The notes: generated by a model from the sequence alone, not told the origin. DNA of 7,480 nt from Acholeplasmatales bacterium (GCA_024690445.1 JAILPD010000093.1:1-7480), one strand, 5' to 3'. Counted from the first letter of the stretch, positions 1 through 6,638 are shown. A program made the numbers and translations.

Positions 1-66
1 TTGTGTAAAATAACATACTTTCTTACGACCGCGTCTTTCACGATCATTTCTTCTATTATTTTGCAT
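1..66 (-). CDS. rpsR: Ribosomal protein S18, N-terminal fragment (cut by window edge)
   Basis: Seen: an ATG at 66-64 opens a frame that runs off the window at base 1 and gives 22 residues. They are very basic (RRNDRERRGRKK) and end in KVCYFTQ, the typical start of bacterial S18. An AGGAGG lies at 75-80, 8 nt before the ATG. Known: S18 is a small-subunit protein that pairs with S6 on the platform of the 30S particle. Context: it begins 17 nt after the ssb stop, giving the classic rpsF-ssb-rpsR order, so it is very probably co-transcribed with both. Together with S6 it should be the effector of the leader upstream of rpsF. About 50 to 60 C-terminal residues are missing only because the window ends. 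Identification rests on a short piece but is well supported by motif and context. Confidence 0.9.
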   Translation of the reverse strand, partial: MQNNRRNDRERRGRKKVCYFTQ

Positions 67-83
67 AATACGTTCCTCCTTTT

Positions 84-587
84 TTAGAATGGTAAATCAT
101 CATCAGCAACCTGAACATCAAATGATTCAGGAGCTTCATTAGCTGGTTGCTCTTGTCTTTGATAAGATGGATTTGAATATCCATTATTTTGAGCACCATA
201 TGATGGATTATTATATCCACCTTGCTGTCTAGGCTGATTATTTTGGAAACTAGCCTGTTGAGCATTTTGATCTCTAGGAGTTAAATTTTCAACTTGTTCA
301 GCAACAACCTCAGTAACATAATGAGTTTGTCCATCTTGACCTTGATAATTTCTAGTCTGGATTCTACCTGCAACTGCTAATTGGAACCCCTTCTTAATAT
401 AACGGCCGATAAATTCAGCTGTTTGACCAAATGCTGTAACGCTGATAAAATCAGCAACAGTTTGACCATTTGCGTCTCTTTGAGTTCTATTTACTGCAAT
501 TGTAAACATTACGAATGCTGAACCATTTTGAGAATAACGAACTTCTGGATCTCTTGTGATTCTTCCTATTAATGAAACTCTATTCAT
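84..587 (-). CDS. ssb: Single-stranded DNA-binding protein SSB
   Basis: Binds and protects single-stranded DNA in replication, recombination and repair, and recruits partner proteins through its C-terminal tip. The product is 167 aa, a normal bacterial SSB length. Residues 1 to about 105 form the OB fold: MNRVSLIGRITRDPEVR at the start, then ADFISVTAFG and GRIQTRNYQGQDG. Residues about 106-155 are a disordered linker rich in Gln, Asn, Gly and Tyr. The protein ends in the acidic tip DDDLPF (162-167), the usual interaction peptide. The tryptophan common in the VTVW-type strand is Phe53 here. The ATG at 587 has AGGAGG at 595-600, 7 nt upstream. The gene starts 15 nt after rpsF and ends 17 nt before rpsR. 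The location between S6 and S18 genes marks it as the main chromosomal SSB, not a plasmid or phage copy. Confidence 0.97.
   Translation of the reverse strand: MNRVSLIGRITRDPEVRYSQNGSAFVMFTIAVNRTQRDANGQTVADFISVTAFGQTAEFIGRYIKKGFQLAVAGRIQTRNYQGQDGQTHYVTEVVAEQVENLTPRDQNAQQASFQNNQPRQQGGYNNPSYGAQNNGYSNPSYQRQEQPANEAPESFDVQVADDDLPF
162..218 (-). repeat. Short tandem-like duplication in the SSB linker
   Basis: Within ssb, residues 124-130 (GYNNPSY, bases 198-218) and 136-142 (GYSNPSY, bases 162-182) are near copies, offset by 12 residues. At DNA level the two 21-nt units match at 17 positions. This suggests a small local duplication in the disordered linker. Gly/Asn/Tyr-rich linkers are normal in SSB, so no special function is implied. 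Confidence 0.6.
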
Positions 588-602
588 ATAGAAACCTCCT
601 AA

Positions 603-890
603 TTATTCGCCCTTAACGATAACGATTGAACGAATAATAGTTTCGCTATAACCAGCGATACGGTTGAATTCATTAACAGCTTCCTTAGTAGCTTCTACAT
701 CGAATACTACATAATAACCTCTCTTGTTATTAGCAATTTCGTAAGCAAGCTCTCTAAAGCCCCACTCCTTAACTTCTGTAACCTTAGAACCATTGCTCTC
801 GAAAATCTTCTTTGTATTTTCGATTTCAGCCTTAATAGCGTCTTGGTCTAGGTTAGAACGAAGGATGAACATTACTTCATAATTCTTCAT
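603..890 (-). CDS. rpsF: Ribosomal protein S6
   Basis: Small-subunit ribosomal protein that binds 16S rRNA as a dimer with S18. The product is 95 aa, the usual size for Bacillota S6. Diagnostic stretches are MKNYEVMFILR at the N-terminus, KVTEVKEWGFRELAYEI at about residues 36-52, and KRGYYVVFDVEA after that; the protein ends in IRSIVIVKGE. The start at 890 has AAGGAGG at 899-905, 8 nt upstream. That Shine-Dalgarno sequence is partly locked in the leader helix described separately. It is the first gene of an rpsF-ssb-rpsR operon, with its own promoter about 80 nt upstream. Feedback control by the S6:S18 complex is expected from the leader structure and from what is known of this operon in other bacteria. 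Confidence 0.97.
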   Translation of the reverse strand: MKNYEVMFILRSNLDQDAIKAEIENTKKIFESNGSKVTEVKEWGFRELAYEIANNKRGYYVVFDVEATKEAVNEFNRIAGYSETIIRSIVIVKGE

Positions 891-898
891 TTCTTCTA

Positions 899-942
899 CC
901 TCCTTATGGTCTTCGGGTTAGAACTAGGTGTCTAACCAAGGA
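899..942 (-). promoter_or_regulatory. S6:S18-type ribosomal protein leader in the rpsF 5' UTR
   Basis: Seen in the transcript sense: UCCUU (942-938) pairs with AAGGA (905-901), and directly inside it GGUUAG (937-932) pairs with CUAACC (921-916) around a 10-nt loop. A one-sided bulge, CGAAGACCAU (915-906), joins the two helices on the 3' side, so the sequence at the helix edge reads CCG. The outer helix takes up AAGGA of the AAGGAGG Shine-Dalgarno sequence of rpsF. Known: the rpsF mRNA leader of many bacteria carries a stem with a CCG-containing bulge that imitates the S6:S18 site on 16S rRNA. Inferred: binding of S6:S18 stabilises the fold and blocks rpsF translation. I worked out the pairing by eye and have not aligned it to a covariance model. 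Confidence 0.75.
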
Positions 943-967
943 CATTTCTTTAACGAAATGCTCTATG

Positions 968-996
968 ATTATATCATAACAATTCGTCACATGCAA
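968..996 (-). promoter_or_regulatory. Sigma-A-type promoter of the rpsF-ssb-rpsR operon
   Basis: In the minus-strand sense, a -35 element TTGCAT (996-991) is followed by a 17-nt spacer and a perfect -10 TATAAT (973-968). Transcription would begin near 961, leaving a leader of about 70 nt before the rpsF ATG. That start sits just upstream of the structured leader. The promoter lies in the 119-nt gap between the tatD stop and rpsF. The -35 matches the consensus at only three positions, but the spacing and -10 are ideal. Confidence 0.7.
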
Positions 997-1009
997 CAAA
1001 TTTTGCACT

Positions 1010-1768
1010 TTAAATATTAAATAATTTAACTGCATTTTGAGTGGTGATTCTATCTACCTCTTCTACAGTTAAACCCTTTATTTCAGCCATTTTTTGACAT
1101 ACGAATCTAACATATGATGATTCGTTTCTTTTTCCTCTAAATGGATCTGGTGCTAGGAATGGGGAATCAGTTTCAATTAATAAATTATTAATATCAATTC
1201 CTTCTGCAACTCTCTTAGGCTCTTTAGCATTTTTAAATGTTAAAGGACCACCTAAAGATATATACATTCCAAGCTTAACATATTCTTTAGCTAATTCTAA
1301 TGAACCACCATAACAATGCATTACACCCTTTAATTTGCCATTAAAGGATTTAACTATTTCAAATGTGTCTTGGGCTGCATCTCTTGAATGGATAATGATT
1401 GGCAAATCATTTTCTATTGCAAGCGCACATTGAAGCTTAAATAATTCTTTTTGTTCTTCTTTAAATTCTACGCTCCAATGATAATCTAATCCACATTCAC
1501 CAATAGCGTATATCTTATTATGCTTAATAAATTCTTTTAACTCATCAAATTGAGCTAAATAGTCTTTATTACATTCTTCGGGATGAACTCCAGCTGTAGG
1601 ATAAAAAATATCATATTTTTTAGCATATTCTTGTGCTAATCTATTAGTTTCATACGAAAAGCCAACAAGAATAATTTTATTAATATTATTTTCCTTACAT
1701 CTTTCTATACAAGAATCTAAATCATCTTTAAATTCTTCACTAAAAAAATGACAGTGTGTATCAATCAT
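1010..1768 (-). CDS. tatD: TatD-family metal-dependent hydrolase (putative DNase)
   Basis: A 252-aa TIM-barrel metallohydrolase of the amidohydrolase fold; characterised members are Mg-dependent 3'-5' exonucleases or DNases. All expected metal-site elements are present: DTHCH (His5, His7), GVHP (His62), GECGLDY (Glu91), IIIHSRDA (His127), MHCYGG (His151) and ETDSPFLAP (Asp201). The length is normal for the family. I chose the ATG at 1768 because GAGGTG (1775-1780) sits 6 nt upstream. A GTG at 1777 would add three residues but lies inside that ribosome binding site. The gene starts 28 nt after the trpA stop and is probably read through from the trp operon, although a weak promoter candidate also precedes it. 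No strong terminator follows before the rpsF promoter. The physiological substrate cannot be read from sequence. Confidence 0.93.
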   Translation of the reverse strand: MIDTHCHFFSEEFKDDLDSCIERCKENNINKIILVGFSYETNRLAQEYAKKYDIFYPTAGVHPEECNKDYLAQFDELKEFIKHNKIYAIGECGLDYHWSVEFKEEQKELFKLQCALAIENDLPIIIHSRDAAQDTFEIVKSFNGKLKGVMHCYGGSLELAKEYVKLGMYISLGGPLTFKNAKEPKRVAEGIDINNLLIETDSPFLAPDPFRGKRNESSYVRFVCQKMAEIKGLTVEEVDRITTQNAVKLFNI

Positions 1769-1774
1769 AATTAA

Positions 1775-1780
1775 CACCTC
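1775..1780 (-). promoter_or_regulatory. Ribosome binding site fixing the tatD start
   Basis: GAGGTG is followed by TTAATT and then the ATG at 1768-1766. This normal 6-nt spacing favours the ATG over the in-frame GTG at 1777-1775, which is part of the ribosome binding site itself. Confidence 0.8.
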
Positions 1781-1787
1781 AAGTGTA

Positions 1788-1816
1788 ATTATATAATTAA
1801 TTTATTGAATCCACAA
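1788..1816 (-). promoter_or_regulatory. Weak candidate promoter for tatD
   Basis: TTGTGG (1816-1811), a 17-nt spacer and TATAAT (1793-1788) sit over the end of trpA and the short gap before tatD. The -10 is perfect but lies inside an AT palindrome (1786-1799), and the -35 matches the consensus at only three positions. In DNA this AT-rich, such a match can easily occur by chance. If real, it would give tatD a leader of under 20 nt and expression independent of tryptophan supply. Confidence 0.25.
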
Positions 1817-2567
1817 TTGATTTACAAAAATCATAAACGTATGGAGTGGCATCTTTTCCATATTGTTCAATGATTCTTACAATTGCAGAACCAATGATTA
1901 CTCCATCAGAAATCTTTGCCATCTTACTAGCTTGTTCAGGATTTGAAATACCAAAGCCAATAGCAACTGGTGTATCTGTATATTTTCTTATTTCAGTTAC
2001 AATCTTATTTAAGTCTGTTTTAAATTCACTTCTCATACCAGTAACACCCATAGATGATACTAAATATATGAAGCCATTAGAGTCTGAGGCGATCTTTTTA
2101 ATTCTATCATCACTTGTAGGAGCGATTAATGAGATAACCTCTTGATTATATTTTTTAGCTACTATAGCTGCCTCTTCTTTTTCTTCAAAAGGTAAATCAG
2201 GAATAATAATACCTAACATATTTAATTCTTGTGCCTTTTTAAAGAATCTATCATATCCATATGAGAATACTGGATTTACATATGTCATAAATACAAGCGG
2301 AAAGTCTGGATGCTTTTCTCTAACCTTCTTAATCATATCAAAGATCTTATCAGTTGTTGTATTTGAAGCTAAAGCTCTAATATCAGCCTTAGTAATAACA
2401 CTACCTTCTGCGATAGGATCACTAAATGGAATACCAATTTCAATTAATGAAGTTCCTGCCTCAATCATTTTATCAATAAATTTTTCAGTAGATTCTAAGT
2501 CGGGATCTCCTGCAGTTACAAAGGCAATAAATGCCTTTTTCTTAAATACATCTTTAAAATTACTCAT
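1797..2567 (-). CDS. trpA: Tryptophan synthase alpha chain
   Basis: Cleaves indole-3-glycerol phosphate to indole and glyceraldehyde 3-phosphate, passing indole through a tunnel to TrpB in the cytoplasmic alpha2-beta2 complex. The product is 256 aa, a (beta/alpha)8 barrel of normal length. The start reads [20 protein letters not shown]. The catalytic Glu is Glu43 in [11 protein letters not shown]. The second catalytic position, Asp60 in the Salmonella enzyme, is Glu54 here (IAEGS). Later motifs are GVTG and the phosphate-binding GFGIS and IIGSAIV stretches. A longer reading exists (in-frame start at 2636), but the ATG at 2567 matches family N-termini and the upstream part lies inside trpB. 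The gene overlaps the trpB end by 8 nt (ATGAGTAA) and has only a weak GGGGG ribosome binding site, so translation is probably coupled to trpB. Confidence 0.97.
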   Translation of the reverse strand: MSNFKDVFKKKAFIAFVTAGDPDLESTEKFIDKMIEAGTSLIEIGIPFSDPIAEGSVITKADIRALASNTTTDKIFDMIKKVREKHPDFPLVFMTYVNPVFSYGYDRFFKKAQELNMLGIIIPDLPFEEKEEAAIVAKKYNQEVISLIAPTSDDRIKKIASDSNGFIYLVSSMGVTGMRSEFKTDLNKIVTEIRKYTDTPVAIGFGISNPEQASKMAKISDGVIIGSAIVRIIEQYGKDATPYVYDFCKSIVDSIN

Positions 2568-2581
2568 CGATTTCAACCCCC
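2560..2581 (-). promoter_or_regulatory. trpB-trpA overlap with weak ribosome binding site
   Basis: The trpA ATG (2567-2565) is embedded in the last codons of trpB, which stops at 2562-2560, giving the shared octamer ATGAGTAA. The only Shine-Dalgarno-like sequence is GGGGG (2581-2577), 9 nt upstream. This weak site plus the overlap suggests that trpA is translated mostly by ribosomes finishing trpB, which would fit equal amounts of alpha and beta chains. Confidence 0.65.
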
Positions 2582-3744
2582 AAATATCTAGCAATTGATG
2601 CGCAGTCCTTATCGCCTCTACCTGATAGGTTAACAACGATAATCTTATCCTTACTCATAGTAGGCGCAACCTTTAAGCAATAAGCTAACGCATGAGATGA
2701 TTCAACTGCTGGAATAATACCTTCAGTTTTAGATAGTTTTAAGAAAGCATCTACAGCTTCTTTATCTGTAATAGGAACATATTTTGCACGACCAATTGAA
2801 TTTAAATAGGCATGCTCAGGTCCGATTCCAGGATAATCTAAGCCTGCAGAGATTGAATATACCTCATCAATTTGTCCATATTCATTTTGACAGAATACTG
2901 ACTTCATACCATGGAAAATACCAACCTTACCAGTTGTTATTGTGGCAGCTGTTTTACCACTATCTATACCTAAGCCTGCTGCCTCACATCCTACTAATTC
3001 CACACTCTTATCTTCAATAAAATTATAGAATGCTCCCATAGCATTAGAACCACCACCAACACAGGCGATAACCATATCAGGAAGTCTTCCTTCCTTTTCT
3101 AAAATCTGGGCTTTAATTTCTTTTGAAATTACAGATTGGAAATCTCTAACAATTGTTGGGAATGGATGAGGACCCATTACAGAACCAAGTAAATATAATG
3201 TGTCATCACATCTATTACTCCATTCCTTCATACATTCATTAACGGCATCCTTTAATACTCTAGTACCACTTTTTACAGCGTGTACCTTAGCACCTAATAA
3301 TTCCATTCTAAATACATTTAATGCTTGTCTTTTTGTATCCTCTTCACCCATGAAGATTTCACATTCCATACCCATTAAAGCACAAACTGTCGCAGTTGCT
3401 ACACCATGCTGACCTGCACCAGTTTCTGCGATAATTCTCTTTTTACCCATCTTCTTTGCTAAAAGAATTTGACCAAGACAATTATTAATTTTATGGCTAC
3501 CTGTATGATTTAAATCCTCTCTTTTTAAATAAATTTTAGCTCCACCTAATTCCTTAGTAAGCTTTTCAGCATAATATAATCTAGATGGTCTATTAGCATA
3601 TTCTCTATATAAATCATCTAATTCCTTTAAAAATTCTGGGTCATTCTTATACTTATTGTATGCAGCATCTAATTCAAGTACAGCATTCATAAGTGTTTCA
3701 GGTACGTATTGTCCACCAAAATCTCCAAATTTAGTATTACTCAT
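2560..3744 (-). CDS. trpB: Tryptophan synthase beta chain
   Basis: PLP enzyme that joins indole, delivered by TrpA, to L-serine to give L-tryptophan. The product is 394 aa, normal for the TrpB1 type that works with TrpA. Key elements are [13 protein letters not shown] at the N-terminus, the PLP lysine Lys85 in [11 protein letters not shown], Glu107 in AETGAGQHG, the PLP-phosphate loop GGGSN (230-234), [14 protein letters not shown], and LSGRGDKD near the C-terminus. The ATG at 3744 has GAGGTG 8 nt upstream. The gene overlaps the trpF end by 8 nt and the trpA start by 8 nt. It contains one of only two tryptophans found in all seven Trp proteins here (Trp175). It is clearly not the stand-alone TrpB2 type, given the GSHKINN and [10 protein letters not shown] signatures and its trpA neighbour. 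Confidence 0.98.
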   Translation of the reverse strand: MSNTKFGDFGGQYVPETLMNAVLELDAAYNKYKNDPEFLKELDDLYREYANRPSRLYYAEKLTKELGGAKIYLKREDLNHTGSHKINNCLGQILLAKKMGKKRIIAETGAGQHGVATATVCALMGMECEIFMGEEDTKRQALNVFRMELLGAKVHAVKSGTRVLKDAVNECMKEWSNRCDDTLYLLGSVMGPHPFPTIVRDFQSVISKEIKAQILEKEGRLPDMVIACVGGGSNAMGAFYNFIEDKSVELVGCEAAGLGIDSGKTAATITTGKVGIFHGMKSVFCQNEYGQIDEVYSISAGLDYPGIGPEHAYLNSIGRAKYVPITDKEAVDAFLKLSKTEGIIPAVESSHALAYCLKVAPTMSKDKIIVVNLSGRGDKDCASIARYLGVEIDE

Positions 3745-4300
3745 AATCTCTACACCTCTTTATTAATTCTTCCATTTTCTTATAATCCTTAAATCCATCT
3801 GTTTCAACTCCACTTGAAACATCAATACAATAAGGATTAAGCCTTAATCCATCATCAATATTATTTATATTGATTCCACCAGCTAAGAAAAATGGTTTAT
3901 TTGTATTTATCTTATTCCAATCAAATACAATTCCTTTTCCAGGATCATCATTATCAAATAATGAATAATCTGAATATTTACTATCTCTATATGCCTTTAT
4001 AATAGGAAGATTAGTAAATTCTTTTATTTTTAAAATATAAGAATCATCCTCATCTCCATGTAATTGAATTAAATCAATTGTGTTATTTCTAACAGCTTCC
4101 CTAATTAATTCAATATCATCATTTCTAAAGACACCAACAGCCTTTATATTTTTATCTAGATTTGCTTTAAGTAAAGAGGCAAAGGATACATTAATCTGCC
4201 TTTTACTTTTAGCAAATACAAAGCCAATATAATCAGGCTTTAATTTATTAACATATTCTATATCCTCTAATCTTCTTATTCCGCAAATCTTAATTAGCAT
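3737..4300 (-). CDS. trpF: Phosphoribosylanthranilate isomerase
   Basis: Isomerises N-(5-phosphoribosyl)anthranilate to the carboxyphenylamino-deoxyribulose phosphate used by TrpC. The product is 187 aa, slightly short for a family usually near 200 residues. The catalytic Cys is Cys6 in IKICGIR. The general-acid Asp is probably Asp116 in [10 protein letters not shown], just before the FDW at 126-128. Other family stretches are [30 protein letters not shown] and IDVSSGVET. The ATG at 4300 has GAGG about 10 nt upstream. The start overlaps the trpC stop by 7 nt (ATGCTAA) and the end overlaps trpB by 8 nt. In some bacteria trpF is fused to trpC; here they are separate chains. All core motifs are intact, so the short length does not suggest a broken gene. 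Confidence 0.95.
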   Translation of the reverse strand: MLIKICGIRRLEDIEYVNKLKPDYIGFVFAKSKRQINVSFASLLKANLDKNIKAVGVFRNDDIELIREAVRNNTIDLIQLHGDEDDSYILKIKEFTNLPIIKAYRDSKYSDYSLFDNDDPGKGIVFDWNKINTNKPFFLAGGININNIDDGLRLNPYCIDVSSGVETDGFKDYKKMEELIKRCRDYE

Positions 4301-5067
4301 TTCTTAAATTCCTCTAATGTCTTTTTAATATCATTTGATTTCATTAATGCCTCACCAACTAGAACACCATTTAATCTAGCATTCTTAATTGATTTAACAT
4401 CTTTTACATCCTTAACTCCACTTTCTGAAATTAAAATGATATCCTTATATTTATCTCTTAGGCTTAATGATAAGCTGTTATCAATTGTAAAATCCTTTAA
4501 ATTTCTATTATTTACACCAACTACCTTAGCACCAGATTTAATAGCCATTTCCATTTCTTCTTCACTATGTGTTTCAACCAAACAGCTAAGACCTAATTTA
4601 TGGGCTAATTTAATATATTTAGTTAATGTATCTAAATCTAATATGGCACATATTAATAATATTAAATCTGCCCCAATTAATTTAGATTCATATATTTGAT
4701 ATTCAGAAAAGATGAAATCCTTTCTTAATACAGGAATATTTACATTCTTCTTAATATCCATTAAATGCTTATCACTACCTAAAAAATAATTAGGCTCTGT
4801 TAAGCAGCTAATAGCTGAAGCACCACTTCTTTCATATTCCTTAGCAATATCTAAATAATTATAATCTTCTTTAATGATTCCTTTTGATGGTGATTTATGT
4901 TTACATTCACAAATATAAATAAAATCATTATTCTTAAATAAATTATAAAATTTATATTCAGGATTATCTTCTATTTTAATTTCCTTTTTTAATTCTTCTA
5001 AGGGCTTATTTTGGATTATCTTTTCATAATCCTTTTTTCTATCCCTTACAATATCATCTAATATCAT
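4294..5067 (-). CDS. trpC: Indole-3-glycerol phosphate synthase
   Basis: Closes the indole ring: converts carboxyphenylamino-deoxyribulose phosphate to indole-3-glycerol phosphate with loss of CO2 and water. The 257-aa product is a normal-length TIM barrel. Active-site residues are visible: Glu54 and Lys56 in CECKHKSPSKG, Lys116 in VLRKDFI, Glu165 in LVETHSEEE, Asn186 in VNNRNL, and Ser216 in SESG. These match the catalytic set known from the Sulfolobus enzyme. I start it at the ATG at 5067 (MILDDIV), which has GAGG 6 nt upstream. An in-frame TTG at 5079 would add four residues but has no comparable ribosome binding site. The start overlaps the trpD end by 14 nt; the end overlaps trpF by 7 nt. 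Confidence 0.96.
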   Translation of the reverse strand: MILDDIVRDRKKDYEKIIQNKPLEELKKEIKIEDNPEYKFYNLFKNNDFIYICECKHKSPSKGIIKEDYNYLDIAKEYERSGASAISCLTEPNYFLGSDKHLMDIKKNVNIPVLRKDFIFSEYQIYESKLIGADLILLICAILDLDTLTKYIKLAHKLGLSCLVETHSEEEMEMAIKSGAKVVGVNNRNLKDFTIDNSLSLSLRDKYKDIILISESGVKDVKDVKSIKNARLNGVLVGEALMKSNDIKKTLEEFKKC

Positions 5068-6070
5068 TTGAAACCTCAATTAGTTTATTTAATGTAGCTA
5101 AAGCCTCGCCACTATCAATTACATGATTTGCAATCTTTACACATTCACTAATAGTTCTTCCTGTAGCTACATGGATAGCACAAGCACTATTTAATACTAC
5201 AACATCTCTCTTTGGACCCTTTACACCATTTAAGATATCTAATGCAATTTGCTTATTTACTTGAGGATCACCGCCAATTAAATCATCATGCTTGCATAAT
5301 GTAAATCCATAGTTCTTTGGATCAAGCTCATATTCAATTATATCACCATGATTACAGAATTCAGCAACCAAAGTCTTATCTGCCATAGATAATTCATCTA
5401 CACCATCTAAGCCATATACAACCATTGCGCTCTTTAAGCCCTTCTTTTTTAATACCTCGCAGATTGGTCTTACTAATTCCTTCTTATAAACACCTAATAC
5501 CATATATGTAGCATTCATTGGGTTAATAAGTGGTCCCATGATATTGTAAATTGTCTTAATACCTAATTCTTTTCTAATAGGTCCAACAAATCTCATTGCC
5601 TTGTGATATACAGGAGCGAATAAGAATACTAATCCAGCCTCATCTAATACAGGCTTTGCATGCTTAGAAGCAAAATCAAATTTAACACCTAAAGCCTCAA
5701 ATAAATCACCAGAACCACACTTTGAAGATACACTTCTATTTCCGTGCTTTGCAACCTTAATACCAGCACCTGCAATAACGATACTTGATACAGATGAAAT
5801 ATTAAATGAGAATGATCTATCTCCACCTGTACCAACGATATCTAATACTTCGTATTCTGGTTCAATGATTTCTGCAACCTCAAGCATTGCCTTTACAGCT
5901 CCAACAATTTCATTTGGCTTTTCACCTTTAATTGATAATGCTGTTAGGAAGGCACCAGTCATTGCTGGTGCGACCTCATTTTTCATAATGCTTAAAATAG
6001 CATCAAACATTTCTTGTTCTGTTAAATCCTTACCTTCAGTTAATTTTACTAATAATTCCTTCATGTTCAT
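5054..6070 (-). CDS. trpD: Anthranilate phosphoribosyltransferase
   Basis: Transfers the phosphoribosyl group of PRPP to anthranilate. The product is 338 aa, the usual length of stand-alone TrpD, with a small helical N-terminal domain and a large nucleoside-phosphorylase-like domain. Seen: the PRPP/diphosphate loop GTGGD (80-84), the KHGNRSVSS motif (108-116), an anthranilate-site Arg at about 166 in GPIRKELG, and the metal-binding DE pair at 225-226 in GLDGVDELS. The ATG at 6070 is preferred over the Met at 6064 because GAGG lies about 9 nt before it. The gene begins 13 nt after trpG and is not fused to it, unlike the TrpGD fusion of enteric bacteria. It is the only complete gene here that ends in TGA; the others use TAA. 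Confidence 0.97.
   Translation of the reverse strand: MNMKELLVKLTEGKDLTEQEMFDAILSIMKNEVAPAMTGAFLTALSIKGEKPNEIVGAVKAMLEVAEIIEPEYEVLDIVGTGGDRSFSFNISSVSSIVIAGAGIKVAKHGNRSVSSKCGSGDLFEALGVKFDFASKHAKPVLDEAGLVFLFAPVYHKAMRFVGPIRKELGIKTIYNIMGPLINPMNATYMVLGVYKKELVRPICEVLKKKGLKSAMVVYGLDGVDELSMADKTLVAEFCNHGDIIEYELDPKNYGFTLCKHDDLIGGDPQVNKQIALDILNGVKGPKRDVVVLNSACAIHVATGRTISECVKIANHVIDSGEALATLNKLIEVSNDIR
5065..5077 (-). promoter_or_regulatory. Ribosome binding site fixing the trpC start inside trpD
   Basis: GAGG (5077-5074), then TTTCAA and the ATG (5067-5065), all lie within the last codons of trpD. The spacing is right for this ATG, while the upstream TTG at 5079-5077 touches the GAGG itself. Translation is probably coupled to the end of trpD. 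Confidence 0.7.
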
Positions 6071-6083
6071 ATTCTTATTCCTC

Positions 6084-6638
6084 TTATCCTAAAAATTTTT
6101 TTAATATTTCCATACCATCTGCAGTCAATATACTTTCTGGATGGAATTGTAATCCATAGATTGGATATTTCTTATGTTCAACAGCCATTATTTCACCATC
6201 ACTATTTAAAGCAGTTATTTTTAATTCATCTGATTTACCACTACCAATTAATGAATGATATCTAGCTACCCTAATTTCTTTATTTAATCCCTTAAACAAA
6301 TGTGAATCTGTATCTATTTTTACTAAATCAGATTTACCATGACAAATCTTTTTAGCATTAATAATATCAAGTCCAAATACCTCACAAATTGCTTGATGTC
6401 CTAAGCATACACCAAGAATTGGGATATTATGAATATCTCTTACAACATCCTCAATAATTCCACTTTCCTTTGGACGTCCTGGTCCTGGAGATAGGATGAT
6501 ATGACTAGGATTTAATTTTTTAATTTCTTCAACTGTCATTTCATCATTTTTAATAACCTTAATATCACTATTTATAGTTCCTATAAATTGATATAGATTA
6601 AATGAGAATGAATCATAATTATCTATTAATAAAATCAT
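6084..6638 (-). CDS. trpG: Anthranilate synthase component II (glutamine amidotransferase)
   Basis: Class I glutamine amidotransferase that releases ammonia from glutamine and channels it to TrpE. The product is 184 aa, a single amidotransferase domain. Seen: LLIDNYDSFSFNLYQ at the start, the oxyanion strand LSPGPGRP (49-56), the nucleophile Cys78 in LGVCLGHQ, and the catalytic pair His166 and Glu168 in LQFHPES. The ATG at 6638 shares its first base with the trpE stop (TAATG), with AGGAGG about 9 nt upstream inside trpE. In many Bacillota a single TrpG/PabA-type subunit also serves PabB for folate synthesis. The position inside the trp operon makes the tryptophan role primary, but a dual role cannot be excluded from this window. 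Confidence 0.96.
   Translation of the reverse strand: MILLIDNYDSFSFNLYQFIGTINSDIKVIKNDEMTVEEIKKLNPSHIILSPGPGRPKESGIIEDVVRDIHNIPILGVCLGHQAICEVFGLDIINAKKICHGKSDLVKIDTDSHLFKGLNKEIRVARYHSLIGSGKSDELKITALNSDGEIMAVEHKKYPIYGLQFHPESILTADGMEILKKFLG

Noticed and set aside
56..265. Second minus-strand frame inside the 3' end of ssb
   Set aside because: It overlaps ssb and the rpsR start in another frame, has low-complexity composition, and conflicts with two well-supported genes.
996..1009. Possible small hairpin GCAA-AATTTG-TTGC after tatD as a terminator
   Set aside because: A 4-bp stem without a U-run is too weak, and it overlaps the -35 element of the rpsF promoter.
1786..1799. AT-only palindrome between trpA and tatD as a terminator
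   Set aside because: The stem has no G-C pairs and overlaps the trpA stop; it would be too weak to stop transcription and tatD follows at once.
1846..2145. Open plus-strand frame of about 99 codons antisense to trpA
   Set aside because: It lies wholly inside trpA, has no convincing ribosome binding site or family resemblance, and is explained as a shadow of the coding strand.
2568..2636. Longer trpA with 23 extra N-terminal residues
   Set aside because: The extension lies entirely within conserved trpB sequence, and the ATG at 2567 gives the N-terminus expected for the family.
4436..4699. Open plus-strand frame of about 87 codons antisense to trpC
   Set aside because: Fully inside an intact, motif-complete trpC; hydrophobic composition is what the complement of AT-rich coding DNA gives.
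5865..6092. Open plus-strand frame of about 75 codons over the trpD start
   Set aside because: Antisense to conserved trpD sequence, with no start signal or recognisable product.
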